Source: Sphingomonas naasensis (GTDB lineage Bacteria > Pseudomonadota > Alphaproteobacteria > Sphingomonadales > Sphingomonadaceae). From it: DNA of 64,000 bases. The stretch lies in the NCBI RefSeq assembly GCF_004792695.1, contig NZ_SRXU01000004.1, positions 1 to 64,000 on the forward strand, written 5' to 3'. Made by a program: the position numbers and the translations under genes. Below, one piece after another: positions 33,286 to 42,726 of this stretch (positions are counted from its first letter, which is position 1; each line of letters opens with the position of its first letter). The notes beneath the pieces are model-generated. The model did not search any database and had not been told where the DNA came from. It saw nothing but the letters and a program-made list of their open reading frames with translations.

Positions 33286-34896
33286 CTATTTCGCGCCGGG
33301 GCCTCCATACAGCGTTCCGAAGAAATCGCCCTTGTTCCACAACGGGCGTTGATCGGCATCGGCGAGCGCGCGGGCGATCGCATAGTTGAGCTTCACGAAG
33401 CGCACGCCCTGGCCGAAGTCGATCAGCGTCACTTCGTCCGAGGGCTGATGATAATGTTTCTCGCCGAATTCCTCGATCGCGGCCTTGCCCGGGCCCGCTG
33501 GCCCCGGCTCGAGCGACACCGCGGGGATGCCCGCGCGGACGAAGCTGTAGTGATCCGAGCGCACGAAGCTCGCCTGCTCTGGTGCCGGATCGGGCGTGAG
33601 CGCCAGCCCGTCGGCCTTGGCAACCGCCGCCACCGTGGGACCGATGCTGGTGCGATCCGCGCCGTACGCGACGAGATCTTCGAACTTGTAGGTCAGCACC
33701 GGCATGTCGAGATTGACGTTGGCGACGATGCTGCCCTTGGGCACGGTCGGGTTGGCGGCGAAATAGTCCGAGCCGACCAGTCCCTTCTCCTCGGCGGTGA
33801 CCGCGACGAACAGGATCGAGCGGCGCGGGCGCTTGCCAGAGGCGGTGAACGCCTTTGCCACTTCGAGCATCGAGGCGGTGCCGACGGCATTGTCCATCGC
33901 GCCGTTGTAGATCGTGTCGCCCTTCGCATCGGGCTTGCCGACGCCGACATGATCGAGATGCGCCGAGATCACGACATATTGGCCCTTGAGCGCCGGATCG
34001 CTGCCCTCGAGCATTCCGACGACATTGTTGGCCGACAGCGTCTTGATCTCGGTGTTGGCGGTGCCTTCCGCAGCCACGCCCAGCGCGCCGGTGGGCAGCT
34101 TCCTGCCGGCCTTGTCGGCGGCGAGGACGTCGGCCCATTTGATCTTCGATCCGGCGAACAGCTTCTCCGCGCCCACCATGCCGACATAGGCGAAGGCAGG
34201 CACGCTCGCCCCATCGGCATGCGCGCGGCCGTCGGGATCGGCCCAGGTCATGGCGGGGCTGTTCCAGTAGCCGACGCTCGCCTCGAACGGGAAGATCGCG
34301 TGGCGGGTATTGCCCTCGATCAGGATCACGCCGATCGCACCGTGCGCGGCGGCGTTCTTCGCCTGCTCGTCGGGCTGGCTGAGATGCGCGCGGACCTCGC
34401 TGGGCAGCGATTGCGGGGCATCGCGCAGGATCGCGACGATCTTCCCCTTCACGTCGAGGCCCTTGTAATCGTCATGGCCGGTGGCGCGATCGGTCACGCC
34501 ATAGCCGGCGAAGACGACATCGCCCGACAACGCGACCTTGGGCTCGCGCGCGTTCGAGCGGGCGACATAGTCCTTGCCCCATTCGAGCGGCGTCGCGACC
34601 CCGCCACGCCGGAGCACCAGGCTGCCGTGATCGGCGCCCTTGAACGACACCAGCGGCACCGGCTGGAGCCATGCGCCGTTCGCCGCGCCGGGCGTGAGCC
34701 CCGCCGCGAGCATCTGCGCGGCGACATATTGCTCGGCGACGGCGAGCTCGTTCGAGCCGGTATCGCGCCCGCGCATCGCGTCCGAGGCGAGGAACGCGAC
34801 ATGCGCCTTCAGCGCCGCCTCGGCGGGGGTGAGCTCCTGCGCCAGCGCGGGGGTTGCGAAGAGCAGCGGAAGAAGGATCAGGGACTTGCGCATCAT
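33286..34896 (-). CDS. Secreted M28-family metallopeptidase, paralogue 2
   Basis: The protein of about 536 residues has a signal peptide ending ATPALAQ, the same PA-like insert and M28 domain as its neighbours, and intact ligands (SAHLDHVGVG, GAMDNAVG, TAEEKGLVG, NLDMP, HYHQPSDE). Two adjacent ATGs (34896 and 34893) are possible; GAGG lies 3 and 6 nt upstream, so the second may be used. A frame open to 35082 has no ribosome site. An 8-bp hairpin precedes the ribosome site. Exact substrate is unknown. Confidence 0.9.
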   Translation of the reverse strand: MMRKSLILLPLLFATPALAQELTPAEAALKAHVAFLASDAMRGRDTGSNELAVAEQYVAAQMLAAGLTPGAANGAWLQPVPLVSFKGADHGSLVLRRGGVATPLEWGKDYVARSNAREPKVALSGDVVFAGYGVTDRATGHDDYKGLDVKGKIVAILRDAPQSLPSEVRAHLSQPDEQAKNAAAHGAIGVILIEGNTRHAIFPFEASVGYWNSPAMTWADPDGRAHADGASVPAFAYVGMVGAEKLFAGSKIKWADVLAADKAGRKLPTGALGVAAEGTANTEIKTLSANNVVGMLEGSDPALKGQYVVISAHLDHVGVGKPDAKGDTIYNGAMDNAVGTASMLEVAKAFTASGKRPRRSILFVAVTAEEKGLVGSDYFAANPTVPKGSIVANVNLDMPVLTYKFEDLVAYGADRTSIGPTVAAVAKADGLALTPDPAPEQASFVRSDHYSFVRAGIPAVSLEPGPAGPGKAAIEEFGEKHYHQPSDEVTLIDFGQGVRFVKLNYAIARALADADQRPLWNKGDFFGTLYGGPGAK

Positions 34897-34906
34897 TTGC
34901 CTCGTT

Positions 34907-34965
34907 CCCTTCCCTGCGGGAAGGGGCTTGGGGGTGGACGGCGAGGGGCGGGTCCGCACCTCGCC
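34907..34965. repeat. Two-hairpin intergenic element between M28 genes
   Basis: CCCTTCCC (34907-34914) pairs with GGGAAGGG (34918-34925) around TGC, and GGCGAGG (34940-34946) pairs with CCTCGCC (34959-34965). The element fills the 76-bp gap between M28 paralogues 3 and 2 and recalls the larger elements at 51957 and 62634. Confidence 0.5.
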
Positions 34966-34972
34966 ATAAGGG

Positions 34973-36664
34973 TCACTTCTCCATCGGCCCGCCAAAGGCG
35001 GTGCCGAAGAAGTCGCCCTTCTTCCACATCGGTTTCTGGTCCGCATCGGCGATCTCACGAGCGATGCGATAATTGACATCAACGAAGCGCGCGCCCGATT
35101 CCCAGTCGATCGCCGGCTGCTGGACGAGGTCGTCCGAGGGCTGGTGATAATGGCTGCTCAGAAACGCGTCGGTCGCCGCCTTGCCCGGGCCTTTCTCGCC
35201 CGGCCACAGGAAGACCGAGGGAATGCCCTGCTGGACGAAGCGATAATGGTCCGAGCGCACGAAGAACGCCTCGTCGGGCCGCGGATCACCGCCCACGCCC
35301 ACGCCGATCTGCGCCGCGGCGCGCGCCACCGTCTCGCCGAGCGTCGAATGCGCCGCGCCGAACGGCGTCACGTCCTCGAACTTGTAGTTGATGATCGGCA
35401 TGTCGAGATTGACGTCGGCGACGATGTCCTGCTTCGCCACGGTCGGGTTGTGCGCGAAATAGTCCGAACCGACGAGCCCCTTCTCCTCGGCGGTCACCGC
35501 GAGGAACAACACCGAACGCCGCGGCGGCTTGCCCGATGCCTTGAAGCGGCGCGCCTCCTCGATCAGCGAGGCGATGCCGACGGCATTGTCCATCGCGCCG
35601 TTGTAGATCGTGTCGCCCTTGGCGTCCGCCTTGCCGACGCCGACGTGATCGAGGTGCGCCGAAAGCACCACGACTTCCTTGCCCAGCGCCGGATCGCTGC
35701 CGGGCAGCATGCCCGCGACATTGTAGCTGGTGATCGGGCTGGTTGCGGTCTTGAGCGTGACGCTCAGCGTCGCGGGCAGCGCCATCGGTTTGAACGTCGC
35801 GCCGTCCTGCTTCGCCGCCTCGGCGATCGTCGCCCACGGCGTCTTCGCGCCGGCGAACAGTTTGGTGGCGCCTGCCAGGCTGAGCATGCCCAGCCCCGGT
35901 GCCGCGGGCGTCGGGATATGGCCGCTGCCATCGGCTTCGGCCCAGGTCACGCGCGCCCGGTCGTAATTGGCGGCGACCAGCTTGAACGGATAATTGCCGC
36001 GCCCGGCGAGCGGCGACTCGAGCGTGACATAGCCGACCGCGCCCTTCTTCATCGCGATCTCGGCCTTGGTCGACGGGCTCGAGAAATGCGCGCGCTCCTC
36101 GGCGGGGAAGCTCGACGGCGCGCCGCCGAAAAAGGCGACGATCTTGCCCTTGACGTTGATGCCCTTGTAGTCGTCGCGGCCGAGCCCGACGATGCCCTGC
36201 CCGACGAACACCACCGGCGCGGTGACGCTGTAATCGAGCTTCGCGGGATTGGCGGCGGGCACATAATCCTCGCCGAAGATCAGGCTCGCCGGCTGGCCGC
36301 CCTTCGCCGCGATCGCCATGCTGCCCTTGTCGGCCGGCTTGTAGCTGAGCAGCGGCACCTTCTGGAGGTACGAGCCGTCGTCGCCCGCCGGGCGCAGCCC
36401 CTGCTCGTAGAATTGCGACGCCACATATTGCGCGGCGATATCGTACTCGGCGCTGCCCGCCTCGCGCCCGCGCATCTGGTCCGATGCAAGGAACATGATG
36501 TGGCTCTTGAGCGCCGCCTGGTCGGCGGGCAACTCGGCGTTGATCAGCGCGTTGTTCTGCGCGGCGTTCTGGGCCGGCGCGGGTGCCGGAGCCGGCGCGT
36601 TCTGGGCCGCGGCAGAAGTGGCGGCGAGCGCGATCAGGCTGATCGCAGCGGTGAATCGAACCAT
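34973..36664 (-). CDS. Secreted M28-family metallopeptidase, paralogue 3
   Basis: The 563-residue protein has a signal peptide (ATSAAAQ), then an Ala/Pro/Gln/Asn-rich linker of about 25 residues absent from the other two, a PA-like insert and an M28 domain with all zinc ligands (SAHLDHVGVG, GAMDNAVG, TAEEKGLVG, NLDMP, HYHQPSDD). It is promoter-proximal in the three-gene operon and divergent from pepN, suggesting a shared peptide-degradation locus. Its C-terminus ends FGGPMEK after GDFFG, as in the paralogues. Confidence 0.9.
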   Translation of the reverse strand: MVRFTAAISLIALAATSAAAQNAPAPAPAPAQNAAQNNALINAELPADQAALKSHIMFLASDQMRGREAGSAEYDIAAQYVASQFYEQGLRPAGDDGSYLQKVPLLSYKPADKGSMAIAAKGGQPASLIFGEDYVPAANPAKLDYSVTAPVVFVGQGIVGLGRDDYKGINVKGKIVAFFGGAPSSFPAEERAHFSSPSTKAEIAMKKGAVGYVTLESPLAGRGNYPFKLVAANYDRARVTWAEADGSGHIPTPAAPGLGMLSLAGATKLFAGAKTPWATIAEAAKQDGATFKPMALPATLSVTLKTATSPITSYNVAGMLPGSDPALGKEVVVLSAHLDHVGVGKADAKGDTIYNGAMDNAVGIASLIEEARRFKASGKPPRRSVLFLAVTAEEKGLVGSDYFAHNPTVAKQDIVADVNLDMPIINYKFEDVTPFGAAHSTLGETVARAAAQIGVGVGGDPRPDEAFFVRSDHYRFVQQGIPSVFLWPGEKGPGKAATDAFLSSHYHQPSDDLVQQPAIDWESGARFVDVNYRIAREIADADQKPMWKKGDFFGTAFGGPMEK

Positions 36665-36763
36665 AGGGGAAGGAACCTCGGTGTCTCAGGAATGGCGTAT
36701 CGGTAGCACCGGGCGACGCAGAGGCAAGCGGCAGTTTGTTGTGGCGGCACGCCGGGTTGATCC

Positions 36764-36769
36764 TATATC
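36764..36769 (+). promoter_or_regulatory. Minus 10 box of pepN, predicted leaderless
   Basis: TATATC lies 6 bp before the first pepN ATG and is embedded in the same ATCCTATATCG string seen before tldD. A weak TTGTGG lies 19 bp upstream. No Shine-Dalgarno is visible. Transcription starting at the ATG would make the message leaderless. Confidence 0.4.
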
Positions 36770-36775
36770 GCGGCG

Positions 36776-39367
36776 ATGATGGCAGACGCTCAGATCGCAA
36801 CCCAGGCGCCGAAGATCACGCGCCGCGAGGATTATCGCGAGCCCGATTGGCGCGTTCCCGAGATCGCGCTCGATTTCGCGCTCGATCCTGCGGCGACGCG
36901 GGTGCGCGCGACGCTGCAGGTCGAACGCGCCGGCACGCATGATCGCCCGCTCCGCCTCAACGGCGACGGGCTGACCGCGCTCGCGGTGCGGGTCGACGGC
37001 GCCGAAGCGCAGGGCTGGCGCATGGACGGCGCGGATCTCGTCGTGCCGCTCACCGGCGTCGCGCATGTCGTCGAGACCGAGGTCGAGATCGCGCCCGAGC
37101 GCAACACCCAGCTTCAGGGGCTCTACGCCTCGGGCGGGATCCTGTGCACCCAGTGCGAGGCCGAGGGTTTCCGCCGGATCACCTTCTTCCCCGATCGCCC
37201 CGACGTGCTGTCGAGGTACAAGGTCAAGCTGACCGCCGACAAGACGCGCTTCCCGGTGCTGCTCGCCAATGGCGATCCGATCGCCCAAGGCGATCTCGAG
37301 GGTGGGCGGCACTGGGCCGAGTGGCACGATCCGTTCCCCAAGCCGAGCTATCTCTTCGCGCTGGTCGCGGGCGATCTCGTCGCCAATCGCGGAACCTTTG
37401 TCACCTTATCCGGCCGCGAGGTCCAGCTCGGCATCTGGGTGCGTTCACCCGATCTCGCCAAGACCGATCATGCGCTCCACGCGCTCAAACTGTCGATGGC
37501 CTGGGACGAGAAGGTCTATGGCCGCGAATATGATCTCGACGTGTTCAACATCGTCGCGGTCGACGATTTCAATTTCGGCGCGATGGAGAACAAGGGGCTG
37601 AACGTTTTCAACAGCCGCTACATCCTCGCCGACCCCGACACCGCCACCGATTACGATTACGACGCGATCGCCGCGGTGGTCGCGCACGAATATTTCCACA
37701 ATTGGTCGGGCAACCGAGTCACCTGCCGCGACTGGTTCCAGCTCTCGCTCAAGGAAGGCTTCACCGTTTTCCGCGACCAGAGCTTCTCGGCCGACCAGGG
37801 CAGCGCCGCGGTAAAGCGGATCGAGGATGTCCGCGGGCTGCGCGCGAGCCAGTTCCCGGAGGATTCGGGCCCGCTCGCGCATCCGGTGCGCCCCGACGAA
37901 TATATCGAGATCTCGAATTTCTACACCGCGACGATCTACAACAAGGGCGCCGAGGTCATCCGGATGATGGCCACGATCCTCGGCCCTGACAAATTCCGCG
38001 CGGCCACCGATCTCTATTTCGACCGCTTCGACGGCACCGCCGCGACCTGCGAGGACTTTGTCCAGTGCATGGAGCAGGCGGGCGGCGTCGATCTCACCCG
38101 GTTCCGCCGCTGGTACAGCCAAGCCGGCACCCCCCGCGTCTCGGCGACGCTCGCGCAGGAGGGCGGCCGCGCCCGCCTCAAGCTGCGCCAGCTCGTCCCG
38201 CCGACGCCCGGGCAACCGTCCAAGGAGCCGATGGTCGTCCCGCTCAGGCTCAAGCTGTTCGGGGCGAACAGCGGGGCGCCGCTCGGCGACGAGCAGCTGA
38301 TTTTGCTCGAGGACGATAGCCGCGAGCTGCTGTTCGACAATCTGTCCGAGCCGCCGGCGCTGTCGATCAATCGTGGCTTCTCGGCGCCGATCATCGTCGA
38401 GACCAACCGCACCGCGCAGGATCTCGCCTTCCTCTCGGCGCACGACGACGATCCGTTCGCGCGCTACGAGGCGATGCAGCAGCTGATGCTCGATACGCTC
38501 GTCGCGTCGGCCGCCAATGGCGGGGCCGATCATGGCGCGGTGATCGAGGCGGTGCGCAACACGCTTGGCGATTCGCGGCTCGATCGCGCCTTTGTCGCCG
38601 AGGCGGTGCTGTTGCCGTCGGATAGCTTCATCGGCGATCAGATGGCGGTGGTCGAGCCCGAGGCGATCTTCCGCGCGCGTGAGGCGCTGCGCAACGAACT
38701 CGGCAAGACGCTCGCCGGCGAATGGCGCGCGGCCTATGACGGCAGCCGCGCCAATCGCTTCGAATATTCGCCCGCGGCCAAGGGCGCGCGGCGGCTCAGG
38801 ACGGTCGCGCTCGGCTATATCGCCGCGAGCGGTGCGGCCGACGCCGATCGCCTCGCCTTCGACCAGTTCGCCGATGCCGACAACATGACCGACCGTCAGG
38901 GCGCGCTGACCACCCTCGTCAACGGCAGCTCGCCGCTCCGCGACGAGGCGATCGACACCTTCTACCGGCGCTATCAGGGCAATGGGCTGGTGCTCGACAA
39001 ATGGTTCCAGACCCAGGCGCTGTCGACGCGCGACGATACCGCCGAAATGGTCGAACGGCTGGTCGCGCATCCCGATTTCACCTTGTCTAACCCCAATCGC
39101 GCGCGCTCGCTGGTCGGGGCGTTCAGCGTCAACCAGCGCGCCTTCCACGACGTCTCGGGGCGCGGTTACCGCTTCGTCGCGGACCAGTTGATCGCGCTCG
39201 ACAAGCTCAACCCCCAGACCGCGGCCAAGCTGATCCCGCCGCTCGGGCGGTGGAAGCGCTTCGACGAGGGCCGCGCCGCGAAGATGCGTGCCGAGCTCGA
39301 GCGCATCGTCGCCACGCCGGGGCTGAGCAAGGACATGTTCGAGCAGGCGAGCAAGTCGCTGGACTGA
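36776..39367 (+). CDS. pepN: Aminopeptidase N
   Basis: The 863-residue M1-family zinc aminopeptidase removes N-terminal residues from peptides in the cytosol. The substrate-binding motif is GAMENKGLN (DNA near 37580) and the zinc site HEYFHNW with the downstream Glu in SLKEG (HExxH-x18-E). Length and domain order match E. coli PepN. No signal peptide is present, so it is cytosolic, unlike the divergent M28 enzymes. Two consecutive ATGs start the gene; no ribosome site is seen. Confidence 0.96.
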   Translation: MMADAQIATQAPKITRREDYREPDWRVPEIALDFALDPAATRVRATLQVERAGTHDRPLRLNGDGLTALAVRVDGAEAQGWRMDGADLVVPLTGVAHVVETEVEIAPERNTQLQGLYASGGILCTQCEAEGFRRITFFPDRPDVLSRYKVKLTADKTRFPVLLANGDPIAQGDLEGGRHWAEWHDPFPKPSYLFALVAGDLVANRGTFVTLSGREVQLGIWVRSPDLAKTDHALHALKLSMAWDEKVYGREYDLDVFNIVAVDDFNFGAMENKGLNVFNSRYILADPDTATDYDYDAIAAVVAHEYFHNWSGNRVTCRDWFQLSLKEGFTVFRDQSFSADQGSAAVKRIEDVRGLRASQFPEDSGPLAHPVRPDEYIEISNFYTATIYNKGAEVIRMMATILGPDKFRAATDLYFDRFDGTAATCEDFVQCMEQAGGVDLTRFRRWYSQAGTPRVSATLAQEGGRARLKLRQLVPPTPGQPSKEPMVVPLRLKLFGANSGAPLGDEQLILLEDDSRELLFDNLSEPPALSINRGFSAPIIVETNRTAQDLAFLSAHDDDPFARYEAMQQLMLDTLVASAANGGADHGAVIEAVRNTLGDSRLDRAFVAEAVLLPSDSFIGDQMAVVEPEAIFRAREALRNELGKTLAGEWRAAYDGSRANRFEYSPAAKGARRLRTVALGYIAASGAADADRLAFDQFADADNMTDRQGALTTLVNGSSPLRDEAIDTFYRRYQGNGLVLDKWFQTQALSTRDDTAEMVERLVAHPDFTLSNPNRARSLVGAFSVNQRAFHDVSGRGYRFVADQLIALDKLNPQTAAKLIPPLGRWKRFDEGRAAKMRAELERIVATPGLSKDMFEQASKSLD

Positions 39368-39395
39368 TCTGGATCCTCCTCGTTCCGGGAAGGAT

Positions 39396-41009
39396 TCATC
39401 CCATCACATTGCGTCCGCGCTGCACCACCGCGGTGTGCCCCACGCTGGCCGCGGTGCTGCGCTTCAGGATCGTGTCCATGAACACCCAGTCGTTCGACGC
39501 GCGTTCGGGGGTGAGGGTCAGCGCCATGTAGCCGCGGCGGCTGGTGTCGCACCATTTGAGCTCGGGATTGGCGGCGATCAGCCCCGCGGCGACGGTCTTC
39601 GGATCGGTCGCGGTCGAACCCTCATAGCCCGGTGAGGTCACGCTGTGCCCGGCGAACTCGACTCCGGCGGGCTTGCCGTCCTGGCCGAGATCGAACGCCC
39701 AGGCATTGTGGCTGTCGCCGCAGAGCACGACCAGATTGGCGCCGCTGCCCTGCGCCGTCTTGAGGAAGCGCGCCCGCGCGGCGGGGAAGCCGCCCCAATT
39801 GTCGAGGTCCGAGGGCAGGCCGGCCCGGCTCGCCGTCAGCGCATTGCGGACATAGCGCTTCGTCCGCTCCGAAGCGTCGGGCTTGAGCCAGTCCATCGCC
39901 TGTTCGGGCATGCGTTGCTTGCCCATGATCGTGCCGAACTGGACGACTTGCCATTTGCGGCCGCTGCGCACCGATTGCCGCATCGTACGCGCCAGCCAGA
40001 TCTCCTGCTCGGTGCCGAGCATGGTCCGCGCCCTATCCTGTAGCGGACCGTCGCGGAACGCGGCGAGCGCGGCGGCGGGATTTGCCGTATCGAACAGTGA
40101 GCCATATTCGAGCTCGTCGCTGCGCGCGATCAGCCGGCTCTCGGTGCGGAACAGCGTTGCGAGCCCGCCGATATCGTAGCTGCCCCACGGCGTCTCGGAA
40201 ACCGGCATCCACTCCTTGAACGCCTGCAGCGCCGCCGCCTTGCGGATGCTCCACAGTCCTTCGAATTTCGGCTGATGGTTCTGTGCGCGCATCTCGCGGC
40301 TGTTGTTGGCGCTCTCGTGATCGTCCATCTGCACGAGCATCGGCTTGGCGGCGTGGAGCGCCTGCAGATCGGGGTCGCTGCGATAGCTGGCATAGCGGAG
40401 GCGATAATCGGCGAGGTGGATCATCTCCCCCACCGGCTCGGGCCAGCGCCCGTCGACCGCGCCGCTGTCGGGCGCATAGGCGCCCTTCTCATATTCGTAC
40501 AGATAGTCGCCGAGATGGACCCAGAGGTCGATATCGTCGCGTGCCGCGGCATGGCCATAGGCATTGAACCAGCCGAAGGGCAGGTTCGAGCAGGAGAAGA
40601 CCGCGATGCCGAAGCGGCGGACATTGTCGTCGGGCAGGGTCTGCGTCCGGCCCACGGGCGAGAAGCTGCCATCGGGCGCGACGAAGCGGTAGAAATAGCG
40701 TGTGCCCGGGGCGAGGCCGTCGACGGTGATCTTGACGGTGTGATCGCGCCACGGCCCGGTGAGCATCTCGCCGCCGCTCACGACGCTGGCGAAGTCGGCA
40801 GTGGTCGAGATCTCGGCGCGCAGCTTCGCGGCGCCGCCATCGGCCGGCACGTAGCGCGTCCATAGCAGCATCGTGTCGGGGCCCGGCTCGCCGCTCGCCA
40901 CCGAATGGGTGAAGCCGCTCGCCATCTGGGCCAGCGCGAGGCCCGGAACCGAGAGCGCGGCGAGGCCGAGGGTGCCGGTCAGCAGCAGGCGGCGGCGATC
41001 GATGTTCAT
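39396..41009 (-). CDS. phoD: PhoD-like alkaline phosphatase/phosphodiesterase
   Basis: The 537-residue protein has a Tat-type N-terminus (MNIDRRRLLLTGTLGLAAL, with two arginines before the hydrophobic run), the N-terminal PhoD domain and the metallophosphatase domain with LWVHLGDYLYEY, MDDHESANN and CGDSHNAWAF as metal-ligand regions. PhoD enzymes act on phosphate esters and need Ca and Fe. The frame runs to 41306 but the ATG at 41009 (GGAG 9 nt upstream) yields the signal sequence. I saw no clear Pho box. It converges on pepN with a 28-bp gap. Confidence 0.87.
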   Translation of the reverse strand: MNIDRRRLLLTGTLGLAALSVPGLALAQMASGFTHSVASGEPGPDTMLLWTRYVPADGGAAKLRAEISTTADFASVVSGGEMLTGPWRDHTVKITVDGLAPGTRYFYRFVAPDGSFSPVGRTQTLPDDNVRRFGIAVFSCSNLPFGWFNAYGHAAARDDIDLWVHLGDYLYEYEKGAYAPDSGAVDGRWPEPVGEMIHLADYRLRYASYRSDPDLQALHAAKPMLVQMDDHESANNSREMRAQNHQPKFEGLWSIRKAAALQAFKEWMPVSETPWGSYDIGGLATLFRTESRLIARSDELEYGSLFDTANPAAALAAFRDGPLQDRARTMLGTEQEIWLARTMRQSVRSGRKWQVVQFGTIMGKQRMPEQAMDWLKPDASERTKRYVRNALTASRAGLPSDLDNWGGFPAARARFLKTAQGSGANLVVLCGDSHNAWAFDLGQDGKPAGVEFAGHSVTSPGYEGSTATDPKTVAAGLIAANPELKWCDTSRRGYMALTLTPERASNDWVFMDTILKRSTAASVGHTAVVQRGRNVMG

Positions 41010-41172
41010 GGCGTCAAACTCCCCCTTCGTCTCAAAACGGTGAGCCCTAAACCTGACCGGTTCGTGACAGTGCGTCGAGGCTCGGCTAGGCACGGTGGAG
41101 GTTGGTCGCAAATAAGACGGAATTCGGAATGAGCGCGCTTTCGGGATTCGAGAAGCGGGGCAATTCGCGCTG

Positions 41173-42726
41173 ATGGCGAGCGAGACTGCCGTAGCGGAAG
41201 CGCGGGTATCGGCTCTGCCATCGATTGCCGCCGCGCTCGCGAATCTGCCGCATTGGGTGATTCTGCTCGTCGCCGCGGTTGCGGTCCGCGCGATCGCCTT
41301 CGGCAATCCGGTCGTGCATGTCGACGAGGAACTCTACTTCGTCACCGCGCAGCGGATGCTCGATGGGGCGCTGCCCTATGTCGACATCTGGGATCGCAAG
41401 CCGATCGGGCTGTTCCTGATCTATTTGCCCGCCGCGGCCTTCGGCGTTCCGCTCGGGATCTGGGTCTATCAGCTGATGGCGCTGGCCAGCGTCGTGCTCA
41501 CCGCGCTGATGATCATCCGGCTGGCCGAGCGCACCGGCTGGCGCGAGGGCGGACTCGCCGCGGCGTTGCTCTATCTGTTCATGCTCGGCTTCGGCGACGG
41601 CCAGAGCGGGCAGGCGCCGGTCTTCTACAATCTGATCACAGCCTCGGCGATGTTGCTCGCGGTCCCCTGCGCGGCCTCGGCAGCCTGCAGCATCCTCCGC
41701 CGCGGCCGGGCAGTAGCGGCGATGGCGCTGATCGGCCTCGCGCTGCAGGTCAAATATTCGGTGCTGTTCGAGGGCATCTTTCTCGGCATGTGGCTGCTCT
41801 GGCGCGAACATCGGCTCGGCCAGTCGCCGGTGCGGATCGCGCGCCTCGGCATCGAGCTGGTGGTGGTGGCGATCCTGCCGACCTTGCTCGCCTGGGGCGT
41901 GTATGTGTGGCTCGGCCATGGCGATGCGTGGTTCTACGCGAATTTCGGCTCGATCCTCGATCGTAAGAGCGATCCCGCGGACGAGCTGATCCGCGCCTTC
42001 CTCAAGATCGCGCTGATGCTCGCGCCGTTGCTGATCGTCAGCGGGCTATCGCGCCGGGTGCCAGTGCAGGACGAAAGCGAGCGGCCGATCCGCGCGCTGA
42101 TGTTCGGCTGGCTGATCGCCGCGGTGTTCGGGCTGATCGTGTTCGGCACGTGGTTCAACCACTATGCGTTGCCGGTGATGCTACCTGCGTGCCTGTGCTG
42201 CGCCGGCTATCTCGGGCGCAATCCGGTCGGGCGCCGGATCGTCGCGCCGGCGCTGCTGATCGTCGCGGCGCTCGGCGGAGAACTCACCGTGTTGAGCGCC
42301 AGATGGCATCGCGGCGATGCGCGCGAGGTGGAGACCCTCGTCGAGGCGATCGGCCATGGGCCGGGCTGCCTCTATGTCTATTCGAGCAATTCGAGCCTCT
42401 ATTCGCAGACCGGGCGCTGCACGGTCACGCCCTGGATCTATCCGAGCCATTTGTCACGCGAGCGCGAAAACGGCGCGGTGGGAGTCGACCAGCTCGCCGA
42501 GATCGGCCGGATCTTCACGAAGCGGCCCGAGGTGGTGGTGATGCGCCGCGTCTACCGCGGCGAGCGCCTCGAAGCGCGCGACTTCACGCTCGCCCGCCTG
42601 CGCGACGGAGGTTACCGACTACGCGGCAGCTACCCGCTCGGCGACACAATGGTCGAGGTCTATGCCGCGCCGGGGAGCGCCGCCGGGCTGGTGCCCGCGC
42701 GCCGCGCCGCGAGCAGTCCCTCATAA
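41173..42726 (+). CDS. GT39/ArnT-like polytopic glycosyltransferase
   Basis: The 517-residue protein has 10-12 predicted membrane helices followed by a C-terminal soluble part of about 130 residues. The first periplasmic loop carries VVHVDEELYF, the acidic site typical of GT-C enzymes, and IWDRKPIG follows. Such enzymes move a sugar from a polyprenyl-phosphate carrier to lipid, lipopolysaccharide or protein. The acceptor is unknown. The 3' end overlaps the convergent glycosyltransferase gene by 67 bp. Confidence 0.8.
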   Translation: MASETAVAEARVSALPSIAAALANLPHWVILLVAAVAVRAIAFGNPVVHVDEELYFVTAQRMLDGALPYVDIWDRKPIGLFLIYLPAAAFGVPLGIWVYQLMALASVVLTALMIIRLAERTGWREGGLAAALLYLFMLGFGDGQSGQAPVFYNLITASAMLLAVPCAASAACSILRRGRAVAAMALIGLALQVKYSVLFEGIFLGMWLLWREHRLGQSPVRIARLGIELVVVAILPTLLAWGVYVWLGHGDAWFYANFGSILDRKSDPADELIRAFLKIALMLAPLLIVSGLSRRVPVQDESERPIRALMFGWLIAAVFGLIVFGTWFNHYALPVMLPACLCCAGYLGRNPVGRRIVAPALLIVAALGGELTVLSARWHRGDAREVETLVEAIGHGPGCLYVYSSNSSLYSQTGRCTVTPWIYPSHLSRERENGAVGVDQLAEIGRIFTKRPEVVVMRRVYRGERLEARDFTLARLRDGGYRLRGSYPLGDTMVEVYAAPGSAAGLVPARRAASSPS

